A stretch of DNA of 64,000 nucleotides from Chondrus crispus (GCF_000350225.1 NW_005179214.1:40576-104575), one strand, 5' to 3'. Counted from the first letter of the stretch, positions 39,355 to 51,319 are shown. Translations and numbers: made by a program. The notes: generated by a model from the sequence alone, not told the origin.

Positions 39355-40618
39355 TAATGGTAGGTTCGGAGGGGCAAGGGAAAGAAGGAAGGCAGGTTGA
39401 TGTGTGTGAGTGAAGGAGTTGGTGCCGAGGTTTACTTTGAAGCCGTTTTCCTGCGATACTTATACACTTCGAGTGCTACACTATCGCTCTACTCCGACTC
39501 CCAGTAAACCATACTCTACTATGCGCGACCAAGCGCGGTCCTCTTGTGGCCCGACCATACTGTTCGATTTCCACCTTACGAATCGATTCGTAACTATTTG
39601 CTCACAACTATTTCTACACATTCCAAATGACTGTAAACCATGGCCCTATGCATGGAACTGTTTCACACCTTACTAATCTGCATCCAGTCATGCCAGACTT
39701 CATTGTTGTGCAACGAACAACTTGGCACTTGTCTATTTCCAACAACGCAAACGTCTTTCATATCACAATCGCCATACGTATCCTTGTTTCTCACCTTACT
39801 AATTTCGCCAAGCACTGTCAGATAATTATGGCAAGTTATAACAATGTGCATCCAGACTTTCTACACAACTCACATGAGAATACATGTAAATCACACGAGT
39901 ACTGTCATGAACTTGCATCCAACGGCGCACCATGACGAGAGCACAGTGCAACGGCGCGTGCTCACGCAAGACTCGCATACAGCGTGACGCGTACACAGAA
40001 TAATCGCACAACTGTATTCCTCTCGCGAGAAGTACTTGTTGTACTTTTGATTCACATGTACTGTACTCGGACACGCGCAGGATCGCAAACAGTCTGACAC
40101 TGTAAAACTGTAAACCCTCATGTGCATACACCTGGATGCGTGTACATGTGTACGTACACGAATCCACCTGGCGACGTGTACATGTATACACGGCATACAT
40201 GTGTCCCGCCCGGGGGCCCCATGCAATTACCCATTACAACCATGGCAAACCACTTGAAACCCCCAAAACAACGTAATTATGGCATATACAGGCCATTTAA
40301 AGTACATCACAAGGCCAATGACGCACACGTGGACAACGCTCGACCAATAGATTTGCAGCATTAGACCTGAGGGCCAATAGAATTGCAGTATTTCCTGTGT
40401 AGTCTATAGTGCTACGGGCCAAGGTTCCACTTGGCAAAACTATGCAAATTTGCATGACCCTCCGAGAGGCCACTTTCGTCCCCGGAACCCCAAAATCTGG
40501 GATTTTACACGTGTCATGTCGTGATATGGGTAAGAGCGCCCGGACCGTGCAGTCATGTACACGTGTCACTCGATTTTGACCTTTTCAGATAACAGCATGT
40601 GGTCGCACATTTTCAATA
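39355..40618 (-). repeat. LTR2-c (5' LTR of D)
   Basis: 1264 bp inverted, TAATGGTAGG...TTTTCAATA on the plus strand. It is followed directly by GTGCC and an LTR1 that lacks its first ~348 bp. The inverted LTR2 end in LTR1-a also starts right after GTGCC (20407-20411), so GTGCC is probably the target duplication of one LTR2 insertion into LTR1. Confidence 0.9.
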
Positions 40619-41208
40619 GTGCCTGGCACGTGCCAAAGGTTTACAGCGTCCATGGAGTGCAGCACGGGTACAGCAGGACACAAAGATACCGTTGCGCGAG
40701 TTTTGAATTCGTAAGGCAAAATGTGCACTGTTGTAATTGACAGTGGACAGCATCTCACGAGAGATTCAGATTCATCAGGCAACATGTGCGCTGTAAACAG
40801 TCCTTGCAGGATTCATTTGAATTCGTAAGGCAACGTGTGAGCTGTAAACGTGCCTTACGAATTTGTGCCACGCTGGATTTGGAATAGTAAGGGAATTTGT
40901 GCTTTGCTGTGCTTTGTTGTACTGCCTTACTAATTTCTCCGTCATGACAGAGCTAATTCGTAAGGCGGTTTTCTGTTCTGTTTGTTGGGCCATCGCCAGT
41001 TTGGCTGAGTAGCAAGACGGGCACATGTGTTAGAGCCAATACATTTGTAGTATGTGTGTCGTAGTGTTTGGTAGTAGAGTTCTAGAAGATTGCAGAAGTG
41101 TATAAGTAGGCCGGAAGTTGGCGACTCAAAGTAAATCGGTACCCAATCCTTCAACTTCACCTCATCAACCGTCCTTCGATTTCCCTTTGCCCCGCTGACC
41201 TTCCAATA
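40619..41208 (+). repeat. LTR1-d, 5'-truncated
   Basis: 590 bp, from gtgcctggcacg to TTCCAATA; the first ~348 bp of LTR1 are replaced by the inverted copia-2 element. The TATA box gtgtataagta is retained near 41098. Confidence 0.9.
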
Positions 41209-42332
41209 GGTTATGGGCCCAGTTCAACGTTATTGTTCCGCTGTGTGAGTGCTTGTTCTCAGTTTCTGCTGCCGTTTTCGTGTTTGTTTCTGCTGTCGTT
41301 CTCGTTTTAGTCTCCGCTGTCGTTCTCGTTTTGGTTTCTGCTGTCGTTTCCGCCGCCGTTTTCATCGCCGCCGTCGTTCGTTTTGTTCTATCGTCGTCTA
41401 CTTGCTGTCGTTATCATCTTGGTCGTTCGTCTCCGTCTACCTGCTGTCGTTTCAACTTGGTGGATCTTCTTCGTGTCTGTTGCAGCTTGGTCTTGGCAAT
41501 CGTTGTGTGAGCTGTGGGTGTAGTCCTTAGTCGCCAACGTACCATATCAATCCAAGAAGACTGCCCTTCGATCACGCCGGTGATCGTCGTAGCTGCCGAT
41601 ACCCTCGCTCTTGTTGAAAGACTTGTGCCATTGGAAATCTGACTTGAGCGAGGGTCCGACCAAGAATCGTCGAGAGACGAAACACTGATCCTCGGGGAGG
41701 ATCACAGTGTACTGGTCTAGTCGATCCGCACTCTGCCTTCGGGAGGTGCGTCGGCGGTGTGGGTAACGCTCTCAGTATTAGCCCTATAGGTACGACTTCG
41801 GTCCCCTGGGTGAAGAGAAAACGTGCCTAAACACTGAACCTCTCACTATACGTGTATAAGGTCGCGTACCTTGATTAAGTTCGCACGGAAGAGGGTGACC
41901 CTAGGCGTGATTGTGAACAAATCACACGAGTACGACGAAGGCAGTTTCATTCTTGTGTTGTGGGAAACCTCATTGGGGTAGTACCGTATCAAGTTTGGAC
42001 AAGCCGATTTCGGTTGCAGGGACCGTTCGCGGTAGTGACCAAAAGTCCTGGTTCGTCTACAGGCAAAGTGTTGTGCTTACTCGTGGCACGTTCGCTTTAG
42101 TTCACAGTCGAAAGACCCGCACTGGCCGACACACAGGGGTAGCGCCCTAAGGCATTTTTAAGAAGAATACGCTTGTTCCACTCCGCCGGGAACAAGCACC
42201 AAGAACGTTTCCGAGTAATCGCTACAAACTTCCTATACGGGTGGGCTTGCCATTGTGTTGACTATCGGTTAACGGCTTGGGATCCCGGAACAGAAGACCT
42301 TGTATACTCGAAGGGTACATCCATTCCGCGAA
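41209..42332 (+). other. Primer site and leader of copia-1 K
   Basis: GGTTATGGGCCCAG at 41209-41222, then an uninterrupted copia-1 leader to gag. Unlike copy B it lacks the inverted insertion, so it shows the unbroken leader (about 1.1 kb) and the gtttctgctgtcg site hit in B. Confidence 0.85.
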
Positions 42333-42691
42333 ATGGATGACCAAAGCTCTGGATCGGTCAGAATCGAGAAGCTGACCGCATCTAACTTTTACATCTGGAA
42401 GCAGAAAATCCAGCTACTGCTTGCTCTCCGAGATGTCGATCAATACGTTTTTGATGATATCCCGGAGAATGCGACCTCAGATGACCGGAGAAAGTGGATC
42501 CGTGGTGACGCAAAAGCAAAGGCAGTCATCGGACTCACGCTTTCTGATGACTACTTGCAACATGTGCGAGGGTGTAGCAGTGCGAAAGAGACATGGGAAG
42601 CAATTCTGAATGTGTTCGAGGGTCATACTTTGCTCAACAAACTTGCCGCGCGTCGCGACTTTTACACTGTATCCATGCTCCCATCCGAGAA
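42333..42691 (+). CDS. copia-1 K Gag N-terminus, cut by assembly gap
   Basis: 119 codons of Gag identical in protein sequence to copy B from MDDQSSGSVRIEKL to SMLPSE, then the run of N. Partial because of the gap. Confidence 0.85.
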
Positions 42692-42791
42692 NNNNNNNNN
42701 NNNNNNNNNNNNNNNNNNNNNNNNNNNNNNNNNNNNNNNNNNNNNNNNNNNNNNNNNNNNNNNNNNNNNNNNNNNNNNNNNNNNNNNNNNN
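42692..42791. other. Assembly gap (100 N)
   Basis: Exactly 100 unknown bases, the usual placeholder for a gap of unknown size. Left is copia-1 gag, right is the copia-2 leader. The missing part should include at least LTR2, the primer site and the first exon of the zinc-finger ORF of D'. Confidence 0.97.
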
Positions 42792-42927
42792 TTGCATTCA
42801 AGTTGCCAACGCTAAGGAGACTCCGCGTTGTATCCCTTGCAATCGCGTCTTTGAGTCTCACGGGCACCTGAAGTGCCACGAGAACGGTGCCGCACACTTA
42901 AAGGTAGTTTGTGAACAGAATAGTTAG
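42792..42927 (+). pseudogene. C2H2 zinc-finger ORF of copia-2 D', 3' end
   Basis: Matches the end of the zinc-finger ORF in D: second finger CIPCNRVFESHGHLKCHE and C-terminus VVCEQNS, stop at 42925-42927. The 5' part falls in the gap, so whether the ORF is whole is unknown. Confidence 0.8.
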
Positions 42928-43099
42928 GGATTTCATCCAAATAAATTCACATATCTGTTCGCAAATTTCTCCTAGTGCAACTTCATAGTAATCATATCGA
43001 ATTTCTTAGACGGGTGGGCTTGCCATTGTGTTGACTATCGGTTAACGGCTTGGGATCCCCGAACGGATTTTCGAATACTTGAAGTTTATTTGCACTAAA

Positions 43100-46000
43100 A
43101 TGGAAGATCAAGGAGGAGGAGGATCCATCAGAATCGACAAACTGACGGACTCCAACTTCTACGTGTGGAAGCAGAAAATACAACTTCTGCTTGCTCTACG
43201 TGATGTTGACCAATACATCGTTGAGGGAAGAGTTCCAAGTGAGGAACGCGCGGAAGAGCGTAAGAAGTGGATCAGAGGTGACAGTAAAGCTAAAGCACTG
43301 ATTGGTCTCTCCCTATCAGATGAGCATCTTGAGCATGTACGTGATGTTGATACTGCTCATGAGATGTGGGAAGCTATTGTCAACGTGTTTGAGAGGCACA
43401 CTTTGCTGAACAAACTAGCTGCACGTCGTGAGTTCTACACTGTGAAGATGCTTTCCTGTGAAAAGGTGCTTGCATACATCAATCGTGTCAAGCAGCTGGC
43501 AGCCATCCTCAAGTCAATGAGCGTAAACATCGATGACAAGGAGATGGCCATGGCAGTGCTCAATGGTCTGCCTGCCCGTTTCGAGGCTCTCATCGTTGCA
43601 CTTGATGCTCTCGGTAATGAGGAAAAGATATTCAGTTTGGACTTTGTGAAAAGTCGTCTGCTGCAGGAAGAGCAACGAGCAAACATGAAGTCTAGCTCCT
43701 CACAGACATCGGCTCTGGTTAATCGTGCCCCGAACAATCGGGACATAAACGATTACAAATGCACGAACTGCGGTCATACAGGCCATACGGCAACCCGCTG
43801 CTGGGGAAAGGATTTGAATGGGCGTCGCCCGGCTCCTCCTAGCGGATATAAACCGCGTATGTCTCAGCGGAAACAATCTGCATTTGTCACACAGAAACCT
43901 GATCCCGACATGGTTGTAAACAGCGTGGACTTCACATGTCTGATGTCGAAAGCTTCGCACACGAACGATATGGAGATGTTGCCTTCGTGGCTCGTAGATT
44001 CAGCTTGTACAGCTCATATTACATATGACCGATCTTTGTTTGCAACGTATCAGCCACTTGATTCCGCCTCTGTTCAGATGGGAACCAAGGCTAGTGCAAA
44101 GGTTGCCGGCCGTGGTGACGTTCACTTGAAGTTAAATGTGAATGGCCGCATCGAACCGTGCAAGTTGACGGATGTATTGCACGTTCCGGACTTTGCGTTC
44201 TCTCTGCTCTCTGTCAGTCGAATGACTGAACTTGGACTAAAAGTTGGGTTCGAAAATGGAAAATGCATGATCAGACGAGGCTCAACTGTAGTGGCGACTG
44301 CGACATTGGTTGGAGAACTTTACGTTCTCGACATCGTCAGTGACATCGGATCTGCACATGCTGCCACCCTGCAAACGTGGCATGAGCGCTTTGCACATGT
44401 GCATTCTCAAGGTATTGCTTCGATGATTCGTGACAATGTGGTAAGTGGAGTCAAACTACTTGGTAATGAGGCTAACAAAATCAACAATACTGACAATGAT
44501 TGCATCTCTGAAAAATGTTCTGCGTGCGTCTACGGCAAAGCCACTCGATCTGTGATCCCAAAAGAGCGGTCCTCGAGGCGGGCATACTTCTGTCTAGACT
44601 TAGTTCACTCTGATGTTTGTGGCCCCTTAGAGGTGCAGTCCATTGGTGGTGCCAAGTACTTCATTACCTTCATAGATGATCACTCAAACTGGTCAGTAGT
44701 GTACCCTATGCACCATAAATCAGAAGCATTTGAACGATACAAAATGTTTGCACAACTTGCTCAGACTCACACTGGTCGCAAGATCAAAGTGCTTCGCACT
44801 GATCGAGGTGGTGAGTATCTGTCCACGGAGTTTAAGTCTTTTCTGATTGCAAATGGTACTCAGCATCAAATGACGACCGCGTACACACCGGAGCAAAATG
44901 GCGTGGCCGAGCGACTGAACAGAACTTTGGTAAACTTGGTGCGCTCCATGCTAGCGCACAAGAAAGTTACAAAGGGGTTCTGGGCAGAAGCACTTGCCAA
45001 TGCAGTGCACGTTCGAAATCGAGTTACGTCACGTGCCATTCCCCCCAAGATGACCCCCTACCACTTATGGATGAAATCTGTGCCAAATGTTGGTCATTTG
45101 CGTGTTTTCGGTTCAAAGTGTTGGTATACATTACCAAAACACAACATCCAGAAACTTGACGCCCGTGCAAAGGAGGCAATGTTTCTAGGGTATGCTGAAA
45201 ATACGAAAGCTTACAAGTTGTGGGATGGTGATTTGCACAAAGTGATCGTATCCAGAAATGTTACTTTTGACGAGTCCACGGGAGGCAAATCTGGTGAACC
45301 GATGGATACAAACGAGGAGGCTACAACTGATGATGGCACAATCAACTTGAACATCGATGAGGAAGTTGCAGAAAATGATGCAGTGGCATCAGAACCATCA
45401 TCGCCGGATGAACAACAAGACTCTGATGAATCCTCCAACTCCTCTCCAACTCCAGGGGAGGACGAAACCACCGAAACAGTTGACCAACACGTAGTTGAGG
45501 AAGAAACTATTGATCCGCCAACTAATCTCCGTCGGTCCACTCGCATTCGCAAAACGCCTGGGGCGTGGTGGGCAGCAGCTTTGGTGACTGCTGGACTCCT
45601 TAGCCACGCCCATGTGATAACGGAAATCCCAAACTCGTACAACCAAGCTATGGATTCTCCAAAAGCTCGCTTCTGGCAGAAGGGCATCGACAAAGAACTT
45701 GCTTCACAACACAAAAACAAAACATGGACACTTGTTCCAAGATCTCAAGCATCAAACGTCCTGACGTCCAGGTGGGTTTTCGGAGTGAAGCAACTTCCTG
45801 ACGAGTCCGGAAAATTGGTCGAAACTGCAAAGGGACGTCTTGTGGCACGAGGCTTTCAACAAGTAGAAGGCATCGATTACACTGAAACTTTCGCCCCTGT
45901 CATCAAGTTCACAACTATCCGTCTGCTGCTGGCACTGGTTGCGCACTTTGACCTTGAGCTGCATCAGATGGACGTGGTGACTGCCTTCCTCAACGGTGAC

Positions 46001-47218
46001 CTTCACGAAGAAATCTACATGGAGCAACCTGAAGGATGCATCGACAAAGTCAAACCTGATTCGGTGTGTAAACTTTTGAAAGCAATCTATGGTCTTAAGC
46101 AAGCCCATCGCCAATGGCATAGTAAGATCGATGAGTTTCTGATCACTGAACTTGGTTTCAACACTACACGCAGCGACCCATGTCTTTACATTCGACGTCA
46201 AGGCAATGTCATCATGATTATCGCGTTGTACGTGGACGATCTGCTGCTAGCTGGAAGTGACTTGGAGGCCATATTATGGATGAAAAATGAACTCAACAAA
46301 CGATTCGATATGAAAGACCTTGGCGAAGCGAAGACTTGTATTGGTCTAGAGATCGACCGTGTACGTTCTAAACACGTCCTGACCGTCACGCAGTCGAAGT
46401 ATGCCCAAGCAGTACTGAAACGGTTCAAAATGTCGGCATGCAATCCTTGCGTTACTCCGATGGAACAGTCTCGACATGTCACAATGCAAGTGGCCGAAAC
46501 TGGCACTGATGACAACCCATGCTTTGAACCATATCGTCAGGCCATTGGATGTCTAATGTTCCTAATGGTCGGGACCCGCCCCGATATTGCGTATGCCATT
46601 GGAAAATTATCTCAACACTGTGCCGACCCTCACGATTCGCATTGGACAGGTGTGAAACGTGTTTTGAGATACTTGCGTGGGTCCCAGCATCTTGGAATAG
46701 TGTTTGGTAAAGATGATCTTGGTACGGAACTTCATGGGTATAGCGACGCAGATTGGGGTGGATGCCTTGAATCACGGAAATCAACGAGTGGGTACGTGTT
46801 CAAGCTTTGTGATGGGCCTATCAGTTGGGCTTCCCGGAAACAAACAGTAGTTGCAAAGTCTACTTGTGAGGCAGAATACATCGCACTCAGTGAAGCATGC
46901 AAAGAGGCTGCGTGGCTTCGACGCTTCCATGCCGATGTACTTGGTGCGAATTCGGATCCAACAATTCGCGTTGGATGTGACAACGCTGGTACGATTGCGT
47001 TTGCTCAGAACGAATCTACAAATCGTCGGAACAAGCACATTGATATTACGTATCATTTTGTTCGAGATGCGGTGCAGCGAAAACTGGTCACATTGTACCA
47101 TTGTCCGACAACAGAAATGCCAGCCGATATGCTGACCAAACCACTTGGTCGCGTGCTGTTTGAAAAGTTCGTGGGCATGGTTGGGCTTTCCGAGTGCAAA
47201 GCTGCCCAAAGCATGTGA
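43100..47218 (+). CDS. copia-2 D' Gag-Pol polyprotein
   Basis: 1372 codons, uninterrupted, start MEDQGGGG as in D. Same domains and catalytic residues: CCHC, DSA protease, integrase D/D/E, YVDD reverse transcriptase, RNase H DADWGGC. A few dozen substitutions separate it from D, several conservative (for example VIVSRN for VIVSRD before the acidic linker), with no frame damage. Two intact members imply recent activity of this family. Stop is followed by gcatgtgatcgaggggagg and LTR2-d. Confidence 0.95.
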   Translation: MEDQGGGGSIRIDKLTDSNFYVWKQKIQLLLALRDVDQYIVEGRVPSEERAEERKKWIRGDSKAKALIGLSLSDEHLEHVRDVDTAHEMWEAIVNVFERHTLLNKLAARREFYTVKMLSCEKVLAYINRVKQLAAILKSMSVNIDDKEMAMAVLNGLPARFEALIVALDALGNEEKIFSLDFVKSRLLQEEQRANMKSSSSQTSALVNRAPNNRDINDYKCTNCGHTGHTATRCWGKDLNGRRPAPPSGYKPRMSQRKQSAFVTQKPDPDMVVNSVDFTCLMSKASHTNDMEMLPSWLVDSACTAHITYDRSLFATYQPLDSASVQMGTKASAKVAGRGDVHLKLNVNGRIEPCKLTDVLHVPDFAFSLLSVSRMTELGLKVGFENGKCMIRRGSTVVATATLVGELYVLDIVSDIGSAHAATLQTWHERFAHVHSQGIASMIRDNVVSGVKLLGNEANKINNTDNDCISEKCSACVYGKATRSVIPKERSSRRAYFCLDLVHSDVCGPLEVQSIGGAKYFITFIDDHSNWSVVYPMHHKSEAFERYKMFAQLAQTHTGRKIKVLRTDRGGEYLSTEFKSFLIANGTQHQMTTAYTPEQNGVAERLNRTLVNLVRSMLAHKKVTKGFWAEALANAVHVRNRVTSRAIPPKMTPYHLWMKSVPNVGHLRVFGSKCWYTLPKHNIQKLDARAKEAMFLGYAENTKAYKLWDGDLHKVIVSRNVTFDESTGGKSGEPMDTNEEATTDDGTINLNIDEEVAENDAVASEPSSPDEQQDSDESSNSSPTPGEDETTETVDQHVVEEETIDPPTNLRRSTRIRKTPGAWWAAALVTAGLLSHAHVITEIPNSYNQAMDSPKARFWQKGIDKELASQHKNKTWTLVPRSQASNVLTSRWVFGVKQLPDESGKLVETAKGRLVARGFQQVEGIDYTETFAPVIKFTTIRLLLALVAHFDLELHQMDVVTAFLNGDLHEEIYMEQPEGCIDKVKPDSVCKLLKAIYGLKQAHRQWHSKIDEFLITELGFNTTRSDPCLYIRRQGNVIMIIALYVDDLLLAGSDLEAILWMKNELNKRFDMKDLGEAKTCIGLEIDRVRSKHVLTVTQSKYAQAVLKRFKMSACNPCVTPMEQSRHVTMQVAETGTDDNPCFEPYRQAIGCLMFLMVGTRPDIAYAIGKLSQHCADPHDSHWTGVKRVLRYLRGSQHLGIVFGKDDLGTELHGYSDADWGGCLESRKSTSGYVFKLCDGPISWASRKQTVVAKSTCEAEYIALSEACKEAAWLRRFHADVLGANSDPTIRVGCDNAGTIAFAQNESTNRRNKHIDITYHFVRDAVQRKLVTLYHCPTTEMPADMLTKPLGRVLFEKFVGMVGLSECKAAQSM

Positions 47219-47229
47219 TCGAGGGGAGG

Positions 47230-48401
47230 TATTGAAAATGTGCGACCACATGCTGTTATCTGAAAAGATCAAAATCGAGTGACACGTGTACATGACTGCA
47301 CGGTCCGGGCGCTCTTACCCATATCACGACATGACACGTGTAAAATCCCAGATTTTAGGGTTCTGGGGACGAAAGTGGCCTCTCGGAGGGTCATGCAAAT
47401 TTGCATAGTTTTGCCAAGTGGAACCTTGGCCCGTAGCACTATAGACTACACAGGAAATACTGCAATTCTATTGGCCCTCAGGTCTAATGCTGCAAATCTA
47501 TTGGTCGAGCGTTGTCCACGTGTGCGTCATTGGCCTTGTGATGTACTTTAAATGGCCTGTATATGCCATAATTACGTTGTTTTGGGGGTTTCAAGTGGTT
47601 TGTCATGGTTGTAATGGGTAATTGCATGGGGCCCCGGGCGGGACACATGTATGCCGTGTACACATGTACACGTCGCCAGGTGAATTTGTGTACGTACACA
47701 TGTACATGCATCCAGGTGTATGCACATGAGGGTTTACAGTTTTACAGTGTCAGACTGTTTGCGATCCTGCGCGTGTCCGAGTACAGTACATGTGAATCAA
47801 AAGTACAACAAGTACTTCTCGCGAGAGGAATACAGTTGTGCGATTATTCTGTGTACGCGTCACGCTGTATGCGAGTCTTGCGTGAGCACGCGCCGTTGCA
47901 CTGTGCTCTCGTCATGGTGCGCCGTTGGATGCAAGTTCATGACAGTACTCGTGTGATTTACATGTATTCTCATGTGAGTTGTGTAGAAAGTCTGGATGCA
48001 CATTGTTATAACTTGCCATAATTATCTGACAGTGCTTGGCGAAATTAGTAAGGTGAGAAACAAGGATACGTATGGCGATTGTGATATGAAAGACGTTTGC
48101 GTTGTTGGAAATAGACAAGTGCCAAGTTGTTCGTTGCACAACAATGAAGTCTGGCATGACTAGATGCAGATTAGTAAGGTGTGAAACAGTTGCATGCATA
48201 GGGCCATGGTTTACAGTCATTTGGAATGTGTAGAAATAGTTGCCATTTGCGAGTATTTGGGTCAAAGTGTTGGTATACATTACCAAAATTAGAGCTCCGT
48301 AAGCTGGACTTGCGAGCGCGCGCATAGTAGAGTATGGTTTACTGGGAGTCGGAGTAGAGCGATAGTGTAGCACTCCAAGTGTATAAGTATTGCAGGAAAA
48401 C
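47230..48401 (+). repeat. LTR2-d (3' LTR of D'), truncated and patched
   Basis: Starts TATTGAAAATG after the polypurine tract. 48243-48320 is a 78-bp piece of copia-1 integrase coding sequence (ccatttgcg...gcgagcgcg) replacing 79 bp of LTR2. LTR2 then resumes for 81 bp and stops ~90 bp short of its end, where copia-1 F begins at cacggg. Confidence 0.85.
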
Positions 48402-50371
48402 ACGGGATGTCAAGTTTGATGAATCGACATGTGGGATGCATGACATTCCTGCACACGAAAGTGATTCAATCAACTCTGATGTTGACGTTGTATTGCTCGG
48501 TGGCGACAATGGGAATACAGCTGATTAGCTGATACCCCAAATACGGATGAGGTCGGTTCTGAAGAGGACGAAGTTTCGGAGGAGGTTCTCGAAAACGACG
48601 AAACTCACTCTGTAAGTAAGAATGATGAAGATGAAGATGATGTACCAACTGCCGTCGAAACTCCGAATGTCACCCCTCCAACTCCGACTGCAGCTGTGCG
48701 AAGATCGTCTCGAGTCAGCAGACCTCCGGCGTCATGGTGGAGGAGCAACTTTGCAGCTGCTCTTCTTTCACATGCGCATGTAGCTATTGAAGGTCCCAAG
48801 ACTTTCAACCAGGCAACCAACGGTCCTAGCGCTGCATTTTGGCAGACCGGCATTGACAAAGAACTTGCCTCGCAGACCAAGAATCGGACTTGGAAACTTG
48901 TTCCTCGATCTGAGGCGTCAAACATCTTGACATCTCGATGGGTTTTCAATGTCAAGCAACTGCCTGATGCAAATGGCAATATAGTTGAAAGTGCAAAAGC
49001 CAGACTTGTTGCTCGTGGATTCCACCAAGTGCAAGGTCTTGACTACACTGACACATATGCCCCTGTCATAAAGTTTACCACTATTTGTCTACTTCTTGCC
49101 TTAGTTGCACATTACGACCTCAAACTTCATCAGATGGATGTCGTGACTGCGTTTTTGAACGGCGACTTGGATGAAGACATCTACATGGAGCAACCCGAAG
49201 GGTGCATTGACGAAAGCAAAAGTGATCACGTGTGCAAACTTTTGAAAGCACTTTACGGTCTTAAACAAGCACATCGTCAATGGCATGCCAAAGTGGATGA
49301 TTTCTTAATTGGTGAATTGGGATTCGAGACTTCGCGTAGTGATCCTTGTCTCTACATTAAACGCATCGGTAACACTATCATGCTGATTGCACTTTATGTC
49401 GATGACTTGTTACTCGCTGGTAGTGATATCGATGCCATCAAATGGATGAAGGGGGAGCTTAATAAACGGTTTGAGATGAAAGACCTTGGTGAAGCAAAAT
49501 TCTGCATTGGTCTTGAAATTCAAAGGGATCGCACCGCCAAGACATTGAGTCTCACTCGAACTAAGTATGCATCAATAGTGCTTGAGCGTTTTCGAATGTC
49601 AACGTGTAACCCCTCTCTGACTCCAATGGAACAAGGTCACACAACCACGATTTCAACCGAAAACGACTCCGAAACAAACGCACCGTATCGTGAAGCAGTG
49701 GGATCCCTGATGTACTTGATGGTTGGCACTCGTCCAGACTTGGCATATGCGATTGGAAAGCTTTCTCAACATTCTGCCAACCCATGTGAGTCACACTGGG
49801 CAGGTGTGAAACGGGTAATGCAATACGTGCAAGGGACTCCAAACTTAGGAATCGTGTTTGATAATAAATCCAAATCGCCGGAGTTGTTCGGCTTCAGTGA
49901 TGCTGACTGGGCCGGTTGTTCAGACTCTGGCAAGTCGACCAGCGGATATGTCTTCAAGTTCTGCGGTGGAGCGATCAGTTGGAGTTCCCGGAAACAGACT
50001 GTGGTTGCAACTTCGACGTGTGAAGCTGAGTACATTGCACTATGTGAAGCGTGTAAGGAGGCGACTTGGTTGCGTCAAGTGGTTGCTGATGTTCTTGGAC
50101 TTGACTCTGATCCCACGATTATGATGGGGTGTGACAATGCAGGGACGATTCGTATGCACAGAATGAATCGATCAAACGTCGTAATAAACATGTTGATGTG
50201 AAATACCACTATGTAGGAGATGCTATTACGAGAAATATCGTGTCTTTGTCGCATTGCCGAACCACTTCCATGCCTGCAGATATCCTGACGAAAGCACTGG
50301 GGCGAGTTCTGTTCCAGAAGTTTGTAGAACTTCTAGGGCTTGCAGTAGCTACTTCTGGTAAAAGCATGTGA
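48402..50371 (+). pseudogene. copia-1 F: end of integrase region, RT and RNase H
   Basis: Begins inside copia-1 at cacgggatgtcaag. It carries the same 8-nt insertion (agctgat-t-agctgat, 48519-48533) with a TAG, an open RT/RNase H frame to 50201 (YVDD, DADWAGC) and the same one-base deletion near 50151, so the C-terminal ~70 codons are in another frame. It belongs to the defective A/F/G/H subfamily. Confidence 0.9.
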
Positions 50372-50382
50372 TCGAGGGGGAG

Positions 50383-51319
50383 TGTTGTAATTCTACGACC
50401 ACATGCTGATATGCATGACACACAACGACAGGTATGACACGTGTATAAGCAAAAGGACTCGCGTGACGAGCTGAGCAAGTTTGATTTTCAACGTGTACAC
50501 GTGTGATTTCTGTACACGGTTGCACTTTACAGTACTTCAGGAGCAAGTTCGGTTTTCACCGTGTACACCTGTGAAATATGTACACGGTTGCGGTGTACAG
50601 TACAATCTGAGCATGTTTCTTTTTCTTCGCCCGACACGTGTATGACCTGGACACATGTCCTCATTACACTGTCGGACGCGTACAGTACGCCTGCCGTCTT
50701 ACAGACAAAGTGTAGAACCTTGGTGGCGGGTGCCTGGCACGTGCCAAAGGTTTACAGCGTCCATGGAGTGCAGCACGGGTACAGCAGGACACAAAGATAC
50801 CGTTGCGCGAGTTTTGAATTCGTAAGGCAAAATGTGCACTGTTGTAATTGACAGTGGACAGCATCTCACGAGAGATTCAGATTCATCAGGCAACATGTGC
50901 GCTGTAAACAGTCCTTGCAGGATTCATTTGAATTCGTAAGGCAACGTGTGAGCTGTAAACGTGCCTTACGAATTTGTGCCACGCTGGATTTGGAATAGTA
51001 AGGGAATTTGTGCTTTGCTGTGCTTTGTTGTACTGCCTTACTAATTTCTCCGTCATGACAGAGCTAATTCGTAAGGCGGTTTTCTGTTCTGTTTGTTGGG
51101 CCATCGCCAGTTTGGCTGAGTAGCAAGACGGGCACATGTGTTAGAGCCAATACATTTGTAGTATGTGTGTCGTAGTGTTTGGTAGTAGAGTTCTAGAAGA
51201 TTGCAGAAGTGTATAAGTAGGCCGGAAGTTGGCGACTCAAAGTAAATCGGTACCCAATCCTTCAACTTCACCTCATCAACCGTCCTTCGATTTCCCTTTG
51301 CCCCGCTGACCTTCCAATA
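50383..51319 (+). repeat. LTR1-e (shared by F and E)
   Basis: 937 bp, TGTTGTAATTC...TTCCAATA, after cgagggggag. It differs from LTR1-f (57830-58766) at only a few positions seen (for example cacggttgc versus cacgcttgc; tttggaata versus tttcgaata), so the E/G element between them is young or recently homogenised. Confidence 0.93.

Larger units (their letters stand above)
32752..40618 (-). mobile_element. copia-2 element D, complete LTR to LTR
   Basis: Read on the minus strand: LTR2-c (40618-39355), primer site (39354-39341), leader with a zinc-finger ORF, gag-pol (38133-34015), polypurine tract (cgaggggagg, about 34013-34004), LTR2-b (34003-32752). The two LTRs are strongly diverged although the coding region is intact, so this is probably a recombinant. 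No matching target duplications flank it (gtctt on the left, gtgcc on the right). Confidence 0.88.
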
